Shown in pieces: positions 48,201 through 56,851 of a stretch of 64,000 nucleotides of DNA. This DNA comes from Sequoia sempervirens. Taxonomy: Eukaryota; Streptophyta; Pinopsida; Cupressales; Cupressaceae. Location: contig VDFB02373365.1 of NCBI GenBank assembly GCA_007258455.2, positions 223,113,353 to 223,177,352 of the forward strand. The letters are read 5' to 3'. The notes under the pieces are model-generated. The model was given only the letters and a program-made list of their open reading frames with translations, did not search any database and was not told the origin of the DNA. The position numbers and the translations under genes are program-made. How positions within the stretch are numbered: position 1 is the first letter of the stretch; each line of letters begins with the position of its first letter.

Positions 48201-51200
48201 TTCACAGGTGTGAAGCCTGAAGTCAGCCATTTGAGAATCTTTGCTTGTCCTGTGTATGTTCATGTGCCTAAAGATAAAAGGACTAAATTGGAACCATCTG
48301 GCAAGAAGGGAATATTTGTGGGCTACAGTGAGTCTTCAAAAGCCTACAAGATTTACATTTAAGGTTAGAAACTAATAGAGATTAGCAGGGATGTTACATT
48401 TGAAGAGGATGTTGTATTCAAGAGATCTAAAGGCTCTCTCATGGAGATAGATAATGAAGACCATGAGACTCCTCAGGACATGGAAGTTGACCATACTCCT
48501 GAGATTCAGAGGGAGTCTCCTGAACCAGAAGAAGATGGTGATCCAGTTGAGCCTTTGGAACCTATTGATGGGCCTAGAGACATTGTTATTGGTTGAAAGA
48601 GACCTCTATGGGCTAGGCAAACAATGCAGGAGGCAGAAAATTTTGCAGCCCCTAGAGGAACATTCAAAGAAAGTAAAAGACCACAAAAGTTTTCAAGCTA
48701 TGTTGCATTGATGAGTCAAATGATTGAATCTGAGCCTTCCGGTGTTGAGGAAGCTTGAAGTCAACAAGTATGGAGAGATGATATGGCTAAAGAGTATCAA
48801 TCTATCCTCAAGATCGATGTTTAGGATATAATACCTAGACCAGAAGAGAAATTTGTTGTATCTTCTAAGTGGCTTTTCAAGATCAAGCATGTGGCTGATG
48901 GAAGCATTGAGAAGTACAAGGCTAGATTTCTAGCTATGGGGTTCTCTCAGAAAGAGGGAATAGACTATGAGGAAACATTTGCTCTAGTTGCTTGTTAAAC
49001 CTCCATCGGGACTATCATTGCTATTGCAGCGGCTAAAGGATGGAAGTTACACCAGATGGACATGAACACAACATTTCTAAATGGTGTAATTGAAGAAGAG
49101 GTATACATTGAGCAACCTAATGGATTTGAGGTTCATGGGAAGGAGTCTCATGTTTGCAGGTTGAAGAAGGCTTTGTATGGCCTTAAGCAGGCTCCTCTTA
49201 CTTGGTATGAGAGGATTGATCGATACTTGCTGAGCCTGGGCTTCTCCAAGAATGATGCTGATTCAAACCTATACTTCAAGGTAATTAATGGTAAGGCTTT
49301 GATCTTGGTTCTCTATGTTGATGATCTATTTCTTACTGGAGAAGAACACCTCATTATCAAATGCAAGAAGGAGTTGACTTCTGAATTTGAAATGAAGGAT
49401 ATTAAGTACATGCATTACTTCCTTGGTTTAGAAGTACGATAGAGGCGTAATGAGATCATTTTGAGTCAAGGGAAGTATACAATAGACATCTTGAAGAGAT
49501 TTGGTATGATGGATTGCAAATCCATGTCTACACCTATGGAAACCAATTTTCAGAAGCTAAAGGAGGCTGCAGCTAGTTCAGATCTGGTGGATCCTACTAT
49601 GTACATGCAATTGATTGGATCGTTGATGTATCTAGTCAATACTAGACCAGATATTTGCTATGCAGTGAGTGCACTTAGTTCATGTGTGAACCAAGGCAAA
49701 TACACCTAGTTGCAGCAAAGCACATCCTGAGATACTTGTGTGGCACAGTTGGGTATGGCTTGAGATATTCTTTTGGTGTGGACTTGGAGCTGCATGGATA
49801 TTCTGATTTTGATTGGGTAGGATGTGTTGCTGATCGGAAGAGCACCTCTGGATGTTGTTTTAGTTTGGGGTCTATGATGATCTCCTGGTGTAGTAGGATG
49901 CAATCTTCAGTGGCACTGAGCACTGCAGAGGCCGAGTATATTGCAGCTTGTGTGGCAGCTCGAGAAGCAATGTGGCTTAAGAAGCTCCTTGCAGGATTGT
50001 TTGGAAAATCGTTGGAGCCGACTGTCATTCATTGTGATAATCAAAGCTGTGTGAAGCTTTCTGTCAATCCAGTGTTTCATGAGAGAACAAAACATGTTGA
50101 GATCAAATACCACTATATCAGAGATATGGTATTGAGGAAAGCTATCCAGTTGAAGTACATTAGCATTGATGAGTAGACAACCGACATTCTCACCAAGCCT
50201 CTCTCCAGAGTAAAGTTTGTGTACTTTCTAGACAAGCTTGGAATTGTGGAGAATGAAGCCCTAGCTGAGAGAGAGACTCAACTTCAGTGATCTTTTGTGA
50301 TTTGCTTTAATGCATTTTTCTCTATGAGAGAAATTTGAGGTGTAAGCCCTTGTTAATGCATCTTTCTCTGTGAGACAAATTTGAGGTGTAAGCCCTTGTT
50401 TAATGCATCTTTCTCTGCGAGAGAAATTTGAGGTGAAAGCCCTTGTTTCCACCCTCTGGGAGTAGCCATGGTGGATGTCATGTTGAGTGACTCCATGACA
50501 AATTCACGTTGAGAGACTCCGTGATGATTTCTTCGTACTTGTGTTTATCCACCCTCTGGGAGTAGCCATGGTGGACATCATGATGAGATGATGACATCAC
50601 ATTGAGTGATTCTGTGATGGGCACTTGTGCACCTATGCTTTACCATACATGGGAGTAGCCATGATGGTTGATATCACGTTGAGTGACTCTGTGATGAGCT
50701 CTTTCCACATATGGGTGTAGACATTGTGGAAGTCATGTTGAGAGACTCCATGACATTGGATAGCTGGAAGTATTCCTCCCTAGCTGAGAGGGAGTGTTGA
50801 TGATAGCAGCATCGGGCTTCTACTTCCAGCCCCGATTTTTGTATAAATTAAATGTGTAGTGTAGCCTATTGGCTATTTATTTTACTAAGGTGACTATTGG
50901 TGAAGAGGCGCTTCACCTTATATATCATATAATATTTAATTATTGTTAAATAATTAAATGTGGCCGACTTGTTCTCATCCGCCACCTTTGAAGAGACACG
51001 ATTTTTATTGAGGCCGACCTCCTTGTCTTGAAGGGATGCGATCCTTCTCTCTCTTGTGTATATATATGCGTTGCTGTTTGGTCATTCACATTCATTCATT
51101 ATCATATTCATCCTTCATAGTGCGAGTTCATAGAGAAGTGCAATTTCCTTCAAAGAGCAGATCGAAGTTGTTTAAGGAGGCCCGAATTTTGTCTTCAAGA

Positions 51201-54200
51201 AGGGGCGACAGTATATTCAGATATTGCATCTAGTTTTGGTGCTGTTGTGTGGCCTTGTATTCGGCCTCATTGTAAAGATCATTGTTGTTTGATATTCAAT
51301 ATATAAGTGATATATTGTTGCTGGGTTTTTCTCCCTCAAGTGGAGGGTTTTCCTAGGGTATATGTTGTGTCTATTTGTTTGTATTTGAATTAAAATCTGC
51401 TTATTTATATCTAATCCTAAACTCATGACGCTTCATCTTACCTTCCTTGCTGTTTCTCATGATCCCAATAAATAGTAGACAAGTGGAAGCCTTAGATGCT
51501 AAACCCAACATGCCACCAGAAGATAGTTTGCAGCGACAAAGAGACAATATTGCAGGTCACTTTGGATGACAAGAGATCAAGATGATTGACAATTATCATA
51601 CGACTCTTGCAATGAGTGCAATCTTCTCTTGAGCAACCCTCTACATCAACCAAGAAACCTTTTGGAGGCAAAACACTCCCCAAGGTACAAGTTTCTTGGG
51701 TTTAATCATCATTGAAGGAGAGATAGATGCTGGTGCTTTATATAAATAGCTTAATCAATTAAATTTCTATCTTTGAGGTAGAAAAGATCACAATTTTTTT
51801 TTTTTTTTGGAAGTTTCTTTGTCTAGGGAAAATTGTTGGGAAAGCTATTTGTAGATATCATTCTTCTAGAAGTTAGATTTAATAAATAATTAACAATATT
51901 AAATCTCTCTAGGAACAAAAAAATATGAGAACAACATTTCAATATATGTATTCATGGTGTGTAAAACAAAGGAAATGGACTTGAATATAGAGACATTGGA
52001 TATACACAAGTCAAGATGAAAAGTGTCCTAGAGGAGTGACTCAACAAGTAGAAACAAAGGCATCAAGTGAACTCATCTTGATGTGGAAGAGGTGGTACCT
52101 AATTACTCCAATCAAGTAGATGAATGAGGTAGAGCTAGCAAGGAGTTGCATCAATCAAGGGGCTGGACATGTGCTCTTATTTCCTAATTTGTCTAAGGAA
52201 ATAAAATGAACTACTTAAGTAAACTTAATATAAGGTGCAATTATATAATTACACCAAGTCACCAATAACCCCCCTCAAGTGCAAATAAATGAAACTTGGC
52301 AAGACAGACCATTATGAGATTCATGTACAATTTGAAGAATCCCAAGGTACAAAAATAGTTTTACCCCCCGAAAGAAAAGGAGAAGACTTGTAGGACAAAA
52401 CTCCTTCTCAAGGAGAGGAAAGATGGATGATTAGAGAGCCTTCCAAAAAGTGTGTTGCTTCTCACTCTAGTGATGGAAGGATAAAACTGAAGGTTGATGA
52501 CAATCCATGTGCACTAGACAACATTCCTTCCCTTTGATAGTAGTAGTTTTTAGGTGCATGAAAAAGGTCTTCCTGCTCCAAGAAGGAGAATTTGGGAAGA
52601 AAACACCTAAAATGTAGTAAGGACTCCTAGATCTAATTGAAGAGGATGACTACTTAGAGAGTGACATACAATAGGTGGCAAAAATGTAGTGTATGGATGT
52701 GGAATCTCACTACATCTGATGTGAGTACATTGCTCATCCCACTATGTGTCTTATCACAAGATATCATTAAAAAACCCTTAGTGAAGAGTCTCTAAACTTT
52801 GTAGAAGAAATAGGTGAAGGTGGAATCTTAGTGCATGTCACTGGACAACACTGTTCATCCCACAATATGCCTTGTTGTGAAGGATTATTAGAAGCTCCTA
52901 GTGAAGTGACTCTGAACTTTGTAGTGTTCGTGGGAAGTAGTGGTGGTGGAATTAGAGTGCGTATCATGCAACTACATTGAATTTATTTCGTAATATGTCC
53001 ACATTTTACACCTAAGTATGAATGACTGGAAAAGTTGTTGGTGTTGGAGGTGTAGGTCAAGATTTTTCCAATAAGCAAGCTCCTCTTCTGTATCATTGTC
53101 CTATGGAGAATTCTTAGAATCATCAAGGATTTTTAACTATTCATAGTAGAATCTTCTAGGAATGGAGGTACATTAGGATCTCCATTCATCTCCCAAATTT
53201 TTGTCCAAAGAATGTGAGGGCCCATTGTGGTTGCCAATACACCCAATTTGTAAGACTATAAGCCTTAGGGAAAAGAAGCATAAACAATATCCTTTATTGA
53301 ATTAGTTGACACTTGAATTTCCTTGCTCACATACCATGTTAGATTTAAGAAACAACTAGCAATAAATTAGATCTTTTTAAGAACAAAAACAAGAAGATGA
53401 GAACAACATTTCAATATCTGTATTCATGGTGTGTAAAACAAATGAAATGGACTACAATATATGGACTTGGGCCATGCACAAGTTAAGTTGACTAGCGTCC
53501 TAGTGGAGCAATGAACTAGAGGACTCACTCATATTAAGAGTAGAGGTGCCAAGTGAACTCATCTTGATGGGGTGAGGTGGCACATAACTACTATCAATCA
53601 AAGAGATTAATGAGATATAGGTTGCAAAGAATCTCATCAATCAAGGGAATCAAGATGTGCTCTTATTTCCTAATTTATTTAAGTAAATAAAATGAATTGC
53701 CTAAGTAAACTTCACAACGATGCAATTATATAATTACATCAATAGAAAGCTGGTCTCATTTTGATGTTGTGAAAGAATCCTATTATCACATTTGGCAATT
53801 ATGAAGAACAATTCATTCAACTTTGCCAAGGCCATGATTAATCTTTCGAAGAGCTCGCAATACCCTGTATGCTAAATATTTTGAGAAAAATAAAATCTTG
53901 GAAGTATAGCTTAGGCTTGAGGCCATAAATCTGAGTTGAAGTGGATTTCCTCCAAATCGCCTCTTTAAGAGATGCCCAAAGTTTTGCATGTAAATTTGAA
54001 AACAACTTAGGAATAAGTCCAAGATTGATAATTTAAGTCATTGGACAAACCCATAGACAATTTTTAGAGCAATCACTTCAAATTAGGAATGAAGTCAAAT
54101 CTCAAGCAACAACAAAAAGGACACATGAATAGAGGGAGCGAGGGAACCTTTGTTCCATCTAGAGAGAGGGGAGAGGGAGAGATTGTCTTTGTTCTGCATA

Positions 54201-54954
54201 GTGTTAAGGGATGATGGTGCACAAATAAAGATAAAATAAAACAAATTGTTATAACATTTTTATATTTTTTTAGATTATTTTTAAAAAATGCTCTTTCAAA
54301 ATGTTTATAAGATTTTATTTTTCATTACCTTTTAAAATTCTACTTTAAATGTTTCTTAATAATCTTATATTTTTTAATATTAAGGATGAGCACCCCTGGG
54401 AAGAGGAGAGATGCATCGAGAATGTCCCCAAAGCATTTCCCCATCTCTGTACCTTAGGGAACTTGTGTCCTAGAAAATCAACCCCTAAGTACATCCTCTT
54501 GGGATACAGAAAATAATGTAGTTGAACTCATGACTAATGTGAAATATTTAATTTCATTATTGATCTCACATTTACTGAGGATTAACAATCAGTCTTATAT
54601 GTACTAGGCTTAATGACCATTTGACAGTATGTGCATGAGAAAAGCTACCACTTCATATTTGACCTTATAATGATGACAAAGTGGGGCTAATAGAATTATA
54701 GGAGTGCTGCAACCGAATTAATGTCTTCTTCTGCATGGTAGATCATTGCTGTGTGTACATATTTTACCAAATTAAAAGATTTTTTTTCTTAATATGAAAT
54801 CTCATTTAATTGTTCAACTTATTTGCAGATAGTCGACCAAGAAACATTGCAACATGTGGAAAGAATAGACCTCCCAGTTGTCTTATGTGTTGCGGCATGG
54901 TTTGGAGGAGTCAGGCTGATTGATAATATTGAACTAGAACCTCCAACTTATTGA
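23709..54954 (+). CDS. PANC: Pantothenate synthetase (pantoate--beta-alanine ligase), four-exon gene
   Basis: The coding sequence is join(23709..24275, 26761..26874, 39706..39837, 54829..54954), 312 residues, ending in TGA. The enzyme joins pantoate and beta-alanine using ATP, through a pantoyl-adenylate, to make pantothenate (vitamin B5), the precursor of coenzyme A. Visible family motifs are the HIGH-like MGYLHRGH (34-41), [16 protein letters not shown] (146-161), FGKKDYQQ (175-182) and the KMSKS-like LALSSRN (211-217). Length and C-terminus ([20 protein letters not shown]) fit plant PANC of about 310 residues. Residues 100-134 form the linker insert typical of plant enzymes. No transit peptide is seen, which agrees with a cytosolic enzyme. 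All introns are phase 0 with GT..AG ends, and no frame damage is seen, so the gene looks functional despite about 30 kb of intron. Confidence 0.95.
24276..26760 (+). other. PANC: PANC intron 1 (2485 bp)
   Basis: It begins GTAAAACATG and ends TTTTTTCATTGCAG with a good pyrimidine tract. It contains no repeat or gene fragment that I recognise. Short open frames (for example 25648-25968) are not similar to anything I know. Confidence 0.85.
26761..26874 (+). CDS. PANC: PANC exon 2 (residues 190-227)
   Basis: It translates to [11 protein letters not shown], then [10 protein letters not shown] and [17 protein letters not shown]. The SSRN segment is the KMSKS-equivalent that closes over ATP. The acceptor is TTGCAG and the donor GTATGT. 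Its 114 nt keep phase 0 at both ends. Confidence 0.95.
27990..28800 (+). pseudogene. PDR-type ABCG transporter fragment (middle of the protein)
   Basis: Frames in order give KDLIPNWWI, a [19 protein letters not shown], then [12 protein letters not shown] and TIGKEIL; a broken membrane segment; [32 protein letters not shown] and [13 protein letters not shown]; then directly [30 protein letters not shown] and [15 protein letters not shown]; finally [20 protein letters not shown] and VFYHG. These are successive blocks of plant pleiotropic-drug-resistance ABC transporters, from the end of the first membrane domain to the start of the second. The nucleotide-binding core (Walker A to D, roughly 250 residues) is missing at about 28455, so there was an internal deletion. 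Stops and frameshifts make it a dead fragment. The same strand and close packing with the next two fragments suggest joint capture. Confidence 0.85.
28812..29165 (+). pseudogene. Tandem CCCH zinc-finger protein fragment (C-terminal part)
   Basis: [48 protein letters not shown] and [10 protein letters not shown] match the C-terminal Ser/Pro region of plant arginine-rich TZF proteins, where the consensus is [19 protein letters not shown](S/T)SLNARD. After a stop, [16 protein letters not shown] and a GRSR stretch continue the family's QQLLNEL..FSQ..M.S segment. The CCCH fingers and ankyrin part are not present here. It follows the ABC transporter fragment with almost no gap. The family is recognised from memory of the motif. 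Confidence 0.75.
29158..30480 (+). repeat. GACAGT motif cluster
   Basis: GACAGT occurs 13 times in 1.3 kb, always on this strand, starting at 29158, 29196, 29494, 29641, 29959, 30026, 30187, 30222, 30257, 30290, 30435, 30449 and 30475. About seven near-copies GACAGA or GACAGG lie among them. Fewer than one would be expected by chance. Spacing is irregular. The surrounding frames (for example 30433-30624) are not recognised. Confidence 0.8.
29309..29475 (+). pseudogene. Transketolase fragment (thiamine diphosphate region)
   Basis: Three short frames joined by two shifts read ATSLATHW, then [20 protein letters not shown] and AFS, then [19 protein letters not shown]. These align in order with the transketolase block AxSLAGHWGLGKL...DDN.IS(I)DGDT..AF.ED...RFEA.GWHTI.V. 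It is a small piece of a roughly 650-residue enzyme of the Calvin cycle and pentose phosphate pathway and cannot be functional. It lies about 150 bp after the zinc-finger fragment on the same strand. Confidence 0.8.
31950..32060. other. G-rich stretch resembling a hAT-type terminal region
   Basis: It contains runs such as GGGGACGGGGACGGGGGG and TAGGGGATGGTAGGGGATGG in otherwise AT-rich DNA, followed by (TA)n. No matching inverted end was found nearby, so it may be a truncated transposon end or simple sequence. Confidence 0.3.
32813..33225 (+). repeat. Five-copy tandem repeat, about 75 bp units
   Basis: The core GAAACCCTATGTGGCATAAC recurs at 32845, 32918, 33014, 33088 and 33167, with CACAAAACAGATTTATC linkers. 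Spacing is 73, 96, 74 and 79 bp; the longer unit has an extra segment of about 22 bp. It lies in the U5 side of the solo LTR. Confidence 0.9.
33307..33316 (-). promoter_or_regulatory. TATA box of the long solo LTR
   Basis: The minus strand reads TATATAAATAAGAGC, the strongest TATA match in the LTR. It would place the transcription start near 33280. Confidence 0.5.
33400..35640. repeat. Dispersed AGTTAAC / AGTTGAC motif region
   Basis: Motifs such as CAGTTAACTGG and CAGTTGACATTC recur dozens of times (for example 33412-33440, 33500-33525, 35040-35560), often beside 'CTTCA' or 'TTCGCCA'. The region lies in the U3 part of the solo LTR. No coding content. Confidence 0.65.
34195..34680 (+). repeat. 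Three-copy tandem repeat, about 154 bp units
   Basis: ACATGGGTTTTG recurs at 34232, 34385 and 34540, each preceded by a GGCAATTTTC..GAAAA(A)TCT-like block and followed at similar distance by ACATGCAAAGA-like sequence. The period is 153-155 bp; the units are strongly diverged. Confidence 0.75.
35897..36780 (+). repeat. Five-unit tandem repeat, about 205 bp period
   Basis: The block GCGCCTTTYTCAAAAGCTGCGCTTTT recurs in varied form, its GCGCC at 35897, 36109, 36311, 36514 and 36719 (intervals 212, 202, 203, 205). Between them similar segments such as TCACTGCGGAGCTG (36026 and 36630) and GACAAAT recur. Internal divergence is high, so the array is old. Confidence 0.85.
36959..37541 (+). repeat. 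Repeat array beside the solo LTR
   Basis: A long unit beginning GAAAGAAAGAATGAAAGGAG recurs at 36959, 37174 and 37313, and a short unit of about 20 bp (GTTTGCTGAAAAGGTAA and variants such as GTTCGCCAAAAGG) fills the gaps. The array starts at the solo LTR target site. Confidence 0.8.
37545..39705 (+). other. PANC: Unassigned part of PANC intron 2
   Basis: There is no repeat structure or protein similarity that I can recognise. A 73-codon frame at 37922-38143 ends in a hydrophobic stretch but has no family signature. A pyrimidine-poor acceptor at 39705 closes the intron. Confidence 0.5.
39706..39837 (+). CDS. PANC: PANC exon 3 (residues 228-271)
   Basis: It translates to [20 protein letters not shown], then [13 protein letters not shown] and [11 protein letters not shown], the helical C-terminal domain of PANC ending in the conserved (K/R)xDYVE. 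The acceptor is CACTGCAG and the donor is GTTAAT, a weak but valid GT site. It is 132 nt, phase 0. Confidence 0.94.
41902..44428 (-). pseudogene. hAT transposase gene, disrupted by stops
   Basis: Probable exons are 44428-43121, about 43005-42677, 42587-42515 and 42407-41902, judged from GTAAGT, GTGAG and GTAAAA donors and AG acceptors. Exon 1 starts [18 protein letters not shown] with a BED finger whose C-x2-C is C-x2-Y, then the DGWTD motif of the catalytic domain, [10 protein letters not shown] and [19 protein letters not shown]. Later exons give [13 protein letters not shown] and the hAT dimerisation block WWENYG...[20 protein letters not shown]. In-frame stops lie at 43720-43718 and 43675-43673 (both TGA) and 42572-42570 (TAG). 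The exon 1-2 junction is out of phase by one base. It could not make a full transposase. Confidence 0.9.
44795..44954. repeat. Subterminal GAGTC/GACTC repeats of the hAT element (right end)
   Basis: About ten GAGTC or GACTC copies lie in 150 bp, in inverted and direct pairs such as GGGACTCGCGAGTCCCG. The left end (41570-41650) carries repeats of GGACTTGGC. Such subterminal motifs are where hAT transposases usually bind. Confidence 0.75.
45184..45524 (+). repeat. Flanking duplication, left copy
   Basis: This 341 bp segment (from AAACTCATGACGCTTCATC to GCTTAATCAATAAAATTTT) recurs on the other side of the copia element at 51419-51766. The left copy is cut by the 5' LTR. Upstream (45080) a TGGCATCAGAGCCAG resembles another primer site, so the segment may derive from an older retroelement. 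Confidence 0.85.
45525..46152 (+). repeat. 5' LTR of the intron 3 copia element
   Basis: 628 bp, from TGTTGATGATAGCAGC to ATCAACA, directly before the primer site. Confidence 0.93.
46153..46167 (+). other. Primer-binding site of the intron 3 copia element
   Basis: TGGTATCCGAGCGGG, a variant of the tRNA-Met-complementary site, adjacent to the LTR end. Confidence 0.8.
46254..47150 (+). pseudogene. Copia gag with CCHC knuckle (frameshifted)
   Basis: The start ATG at 46254 gives [20 protein letters not shown], then [20 protein letters not shown] and [15 protein letters not shown], which is UBN2/Retrotran_gag_2 type. The frame runs to 46931. A frameshift near 46900 then leads to [14 protein letters not shown] (about 46990-47030), the nucleic-acid-binding knuckle. 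A second shift near 47090 precedes the protease. Confidence 0.9.
47145..50287 (+). pseudogene. Copia pol: protease, integrase, RT and RNase H (decayed)
   Basis: Protease: [10 protein letters not shown], where the catalytic Asp of the DSG motif is Tyr. Integrase (to 48362): HHCC finger ([11 protein letters not shown]...CRGCSLGK), the DDE residues in [17 protein letters not shown] and [10 protein letters not shown] all kept. [32 protein letters not shown] and the active site YVDD (49314-49325). RNase [18 protein letters not shown] and CDNQS. Stops break the frame at about 48361, 48594, 48757, 48822, 48996 and 49441, there is a frameshift near 49700, and a TAG lies at the usual TDEQTADILTKPL (50174). 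Domain identity is certain; function is lost. Confidence 0.93.
50309..50449 (+). repeat. Three-copy 46-47 bp tandem repeat after copia pol
   Basis: Units start at 50309, 50355 and 50402, each AATGCATYTTTCTCT..GAGA.AAATTTGAGGTG, then AAGCCCTTGTT. They lie in the non-coding part between pol and the 3' LTR. Confidence 0.9.
50449..50760 (+). repeat. Second tandem repeat family before the copia 3' LTR
   Basis: About four units of CCACCCTCTGGGAGTAGCCATGGTGG..TCATGTTGAGTGACTCCRTGA type start near 50449, 50550, 50641 and 50705, with variable linkers. Each unit contains an inverted CCATGGTGG-like core. Confidence 0.8.
50795..51421 (+). repeat. 3' LTR of the intron 3 copia element (end truncated)
   Basis: It matches the 5' LTR from TGTTGATGATAGCAGC on, but stops at CCTAAA, lacking the last seven bases ATCAACA. 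It passes straight into the duplicated flank. It has a 5 bp GTGTA duplication that the 5' LTR lacks. Confidence 0.9.
51419..51766 (+). repeat. Flanking duplication, right copy
   Basis: It repeats 45184-45524 with small differences, including a ~10 bp insertion near 51631. It continues past the point where the left copy is cut (AATCAATTAAATTTC). Junction microhomology with the LTR end is AAA. Confidence 0.85.
51871..53741 (-). mobile_element. TRIM-like small LTR retrotransposon (1.87 kb), minus strand
   Basis: Direct repeats at 51871-52256 and 53337-53741 share, for example, GAACAACATTTCAATAT and GTATTCATGGTGTGTAAAAC. The minus strand has the primer site TGGTATGTGAGC just inside the right LTR and a G-rich purine tract (GAGGGGGGTT) just inside the left LTR. 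Flanks CTAGA and ATAGA could be a target duplication with one change. The 1.08 kb interior has no coding potential, so it would depend on another element's enzymes. Confidence 0.75.
53742..54828 (+). other. PANC: Last part of PANC intron 3, nothing identified
   Basis: AT-rich sequence without a recognised repeat or gene. A short G-rich and C-rich stretch (54385-54450) is the only compositional feature. Confidence 0.5.
54829..54954 (+). CDS. PANC: PANC exon 4 (residues 272-312 and stop)
   Basis: It translates to [20 protein letters not shown], then [21 protein letters not shown] and TGA. The IVDxETL and AAxxGxxRLIDN segments are the conserved end of PANC. The acceptor TTATTTGCAG is strong. 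Phase 0 continues the frame from exon 3. Confidence 0.95.
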   Translation: MVDQETLQHVERIDLPVVLCVAAWFGGVRLIDNIELEPPTY

Positions 54955-56635
54955 AGCTATTGAAAATGGTTAGTTAATGCTAGAGTGATTTTCCTACAAG
55001 AAAACTTTGGCAAAAGCTAGAGAATTCCATAACTGTTATTCTTTCTTTTCACCAGAATACAAATGTTCAGCTCATTTGTAGTGACCTGAGCTGAAATGTC
55101 TAATTATAGATTGAGAAGATCATTGCTTATATGCAGGTAATCCAGAAGAGCTTTGGCAAATGTTTTCTGCCAAGATAATTGCCTCATTTGGTTCACCGCC
55201 CCTCATTTTTCATTCTTTACATAACATGATGGCATTAGAAATATCATTGTAATAAGAGGGTGACATTGCACTAATTAAAATAATTCTTGTTGTAATTAGT
55301 GTGATGTGCCATTGATTACAGCTGTTTCATATTGAGCATAATTCTTTTGGTTACCCATTTCTCTAAGAAAAGTAGAATATCATGGAAGTTTTGCCTGTGA
55401 GAATAACCACAGATTTATTACCATTGGTTTAGCTTCGTTTCTGTTTTGTTTTTCAAGGAATTCCCAAGTAGCATCTAGTAGTAGATGTATAGTTCTAGCT
55501 TTTTTATGTTTGCCTTTATTTAAATCCAGTAACATTCTAGTGTCATTTTGTAAATGTAATGTGGATGGATATTTCCTTTATGACAAATAAATGGGCTTAT
55601 ATTAATAGAAATGAAGTTTAGCCTTAAAGAGCTACAAAGACCTATGAAATGATATTGTTTAATAAATGAGAAACACTGTGTTGTTGAATATATTTACATT
55701 GATGAACAATAATGAATGCTCTTGATCTACAATATCACCACAAATTTAGATGGTCTTCCTTTGTTTAATTACAAATTGGACTTTGACGTCATTCTCAATG
55801 CTAACTATCTTCTAGGCCCTATTTATCCCGGCCTTGAGATGATGGGGCTGAATCTCTTTAAGGTTCTACCATTGTCCTTGATCACTTTGACGAAGGGAAT
55901 GCCATTACAGCCGAAAAATCTTTTGCAGTTGACACAGGATATGATTTAAGATTCTAAGGTGATTAGATTCAATATTAATATTTATTGACCACAAGGAGCA
56001 CTTTATTCAGATCCACGTATCTATGAAATATGTTTGCAAAGTGAGTATGCCAACATGAAATGTATGAACATCTCCATGGCGCATATGCTTTAAAAGTCAG
56101 ATTCCATATACTTAGCTATAGAAGTAGTAACCATTAACATTTCTCACTTCTGGCCCAGGAACAAAAGCAAGAGATATACCACCAACTAGTTATAGAGATT
56201 CAAATGTTAAACCAAACCAAAAAGCTCAGCGAGACCAAATCATACCATAACACTGCTGGACTCGACCATAAAAGATCCAAAGAAGCTCCTTCAAACAATA
56301 GACCATATGGTCACGTGTTACCAAAAAGAGACAGAAGAACCATACATTTAACAATCAATTAACTATCGCTATCATTGTAGAAGAACTATTAGCAAAACAT
56401 ACACTATCAGGCACTCCACAATAGGGGCATTACTTCATCGCACAACATCAATAGGGACATGACTACTTGGTAGAACTGCAACAAGTAAACGATTACTAAG
56501 CATTGCATCAGCATTAAATTGAAGCAAGATAAAGCACTATTTGGTTAAGCATCAACATTCCTAGAAACCTTGTCATGGACTAAGACAAACTCAATATCCA
56601 TCCACTTCAGCCACTCAACATTACTCTACAAGTTT
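54955..56635. other. Downstream flank of PANC
   Basis: The first few hundred bases are presumably 3' UTR. No gene is recognised. A 77-codon frame at 55716-55949 (..FNYKLDFDVILNANYLLGPI..) has no family signature that I can name. Confidence 0.5.
55586..55591 (+). terminator. PANC: Possible PANC poly(A) signal
   Basis: AATAAA lies about 630 bp after the stop. Plant signals are loose, and closer AT-rich variants could be used instead. Weak call. Confidence 0.2.
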
Positions 56636-56639
56636 AAGT

Positions 56640-56851
56640 GCAAGTCTGCCCTTTCTCCATTCTTTTAGACTTCGAAATAGGCAAACTCAAGCCTTTCAAC
56701 AAGGCTAATAATGAGTGATCCCTAAAAGGAAAATAAAAAGCTTGAAGAATCATAATAAACAAATAAGGGGCAAGAGGGCAACTTTGTCTTATAGATTTGT
56801 GAAGAGAGGAATCATTAAGTTCACCATTAATGCTGATTTGAACAGAGGCAT
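56640..56851 (-). pseudogene. LINE reverse transcriptase scrap
   Basis: The minus strand reads ASVQISINGELNDSSLHKSI, then RQSCPLAPYLFIMILQAF. This is the RxxRQGCPLSPYLFII core of non-LTR retrotransposon RT, with Gly changed to Ser. The match is cut at 56851 by the start of an LTR and fades below 56700. Confidence 0.75.

Larger units (their letters stand above)
45525..51421 (+). mobile_element. Ty1/copia retrotransposon (5.9 kb), sense to PANC, decayed
   Basis: LTRs at 45525-46152 and 50795-51421 enclose gag, protease, integrase, RT and RNase H in copia order. The primer site TGGTATCCGAGCGGG begins at 46153; a purine stretch (GCTGAGAGGGAG) precedes the 3' LTR. The LTRs differ by about 25 substitutions by eye, so the insertion is not recent. 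Coding frames carry at least eight stops or frameshifts. No simple 5 bp target duplication is found; instead a ~345 bp segment flanks both sides. Confidence 0.95.
39838..54828 (+). other. PANC: PANC intron 3 (14991 bp)
   Basis: It runs from GTTAATCTTG to TTCAACTTATTTGCAG. It contains a hAT transposon, a copia retrotransposon with duplicated flanks and a TRIM-like element. The parts 39838-41548, 44963-45183 and 53742-54828 show no gene or repeat that I can name. Confidence 0.88.
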
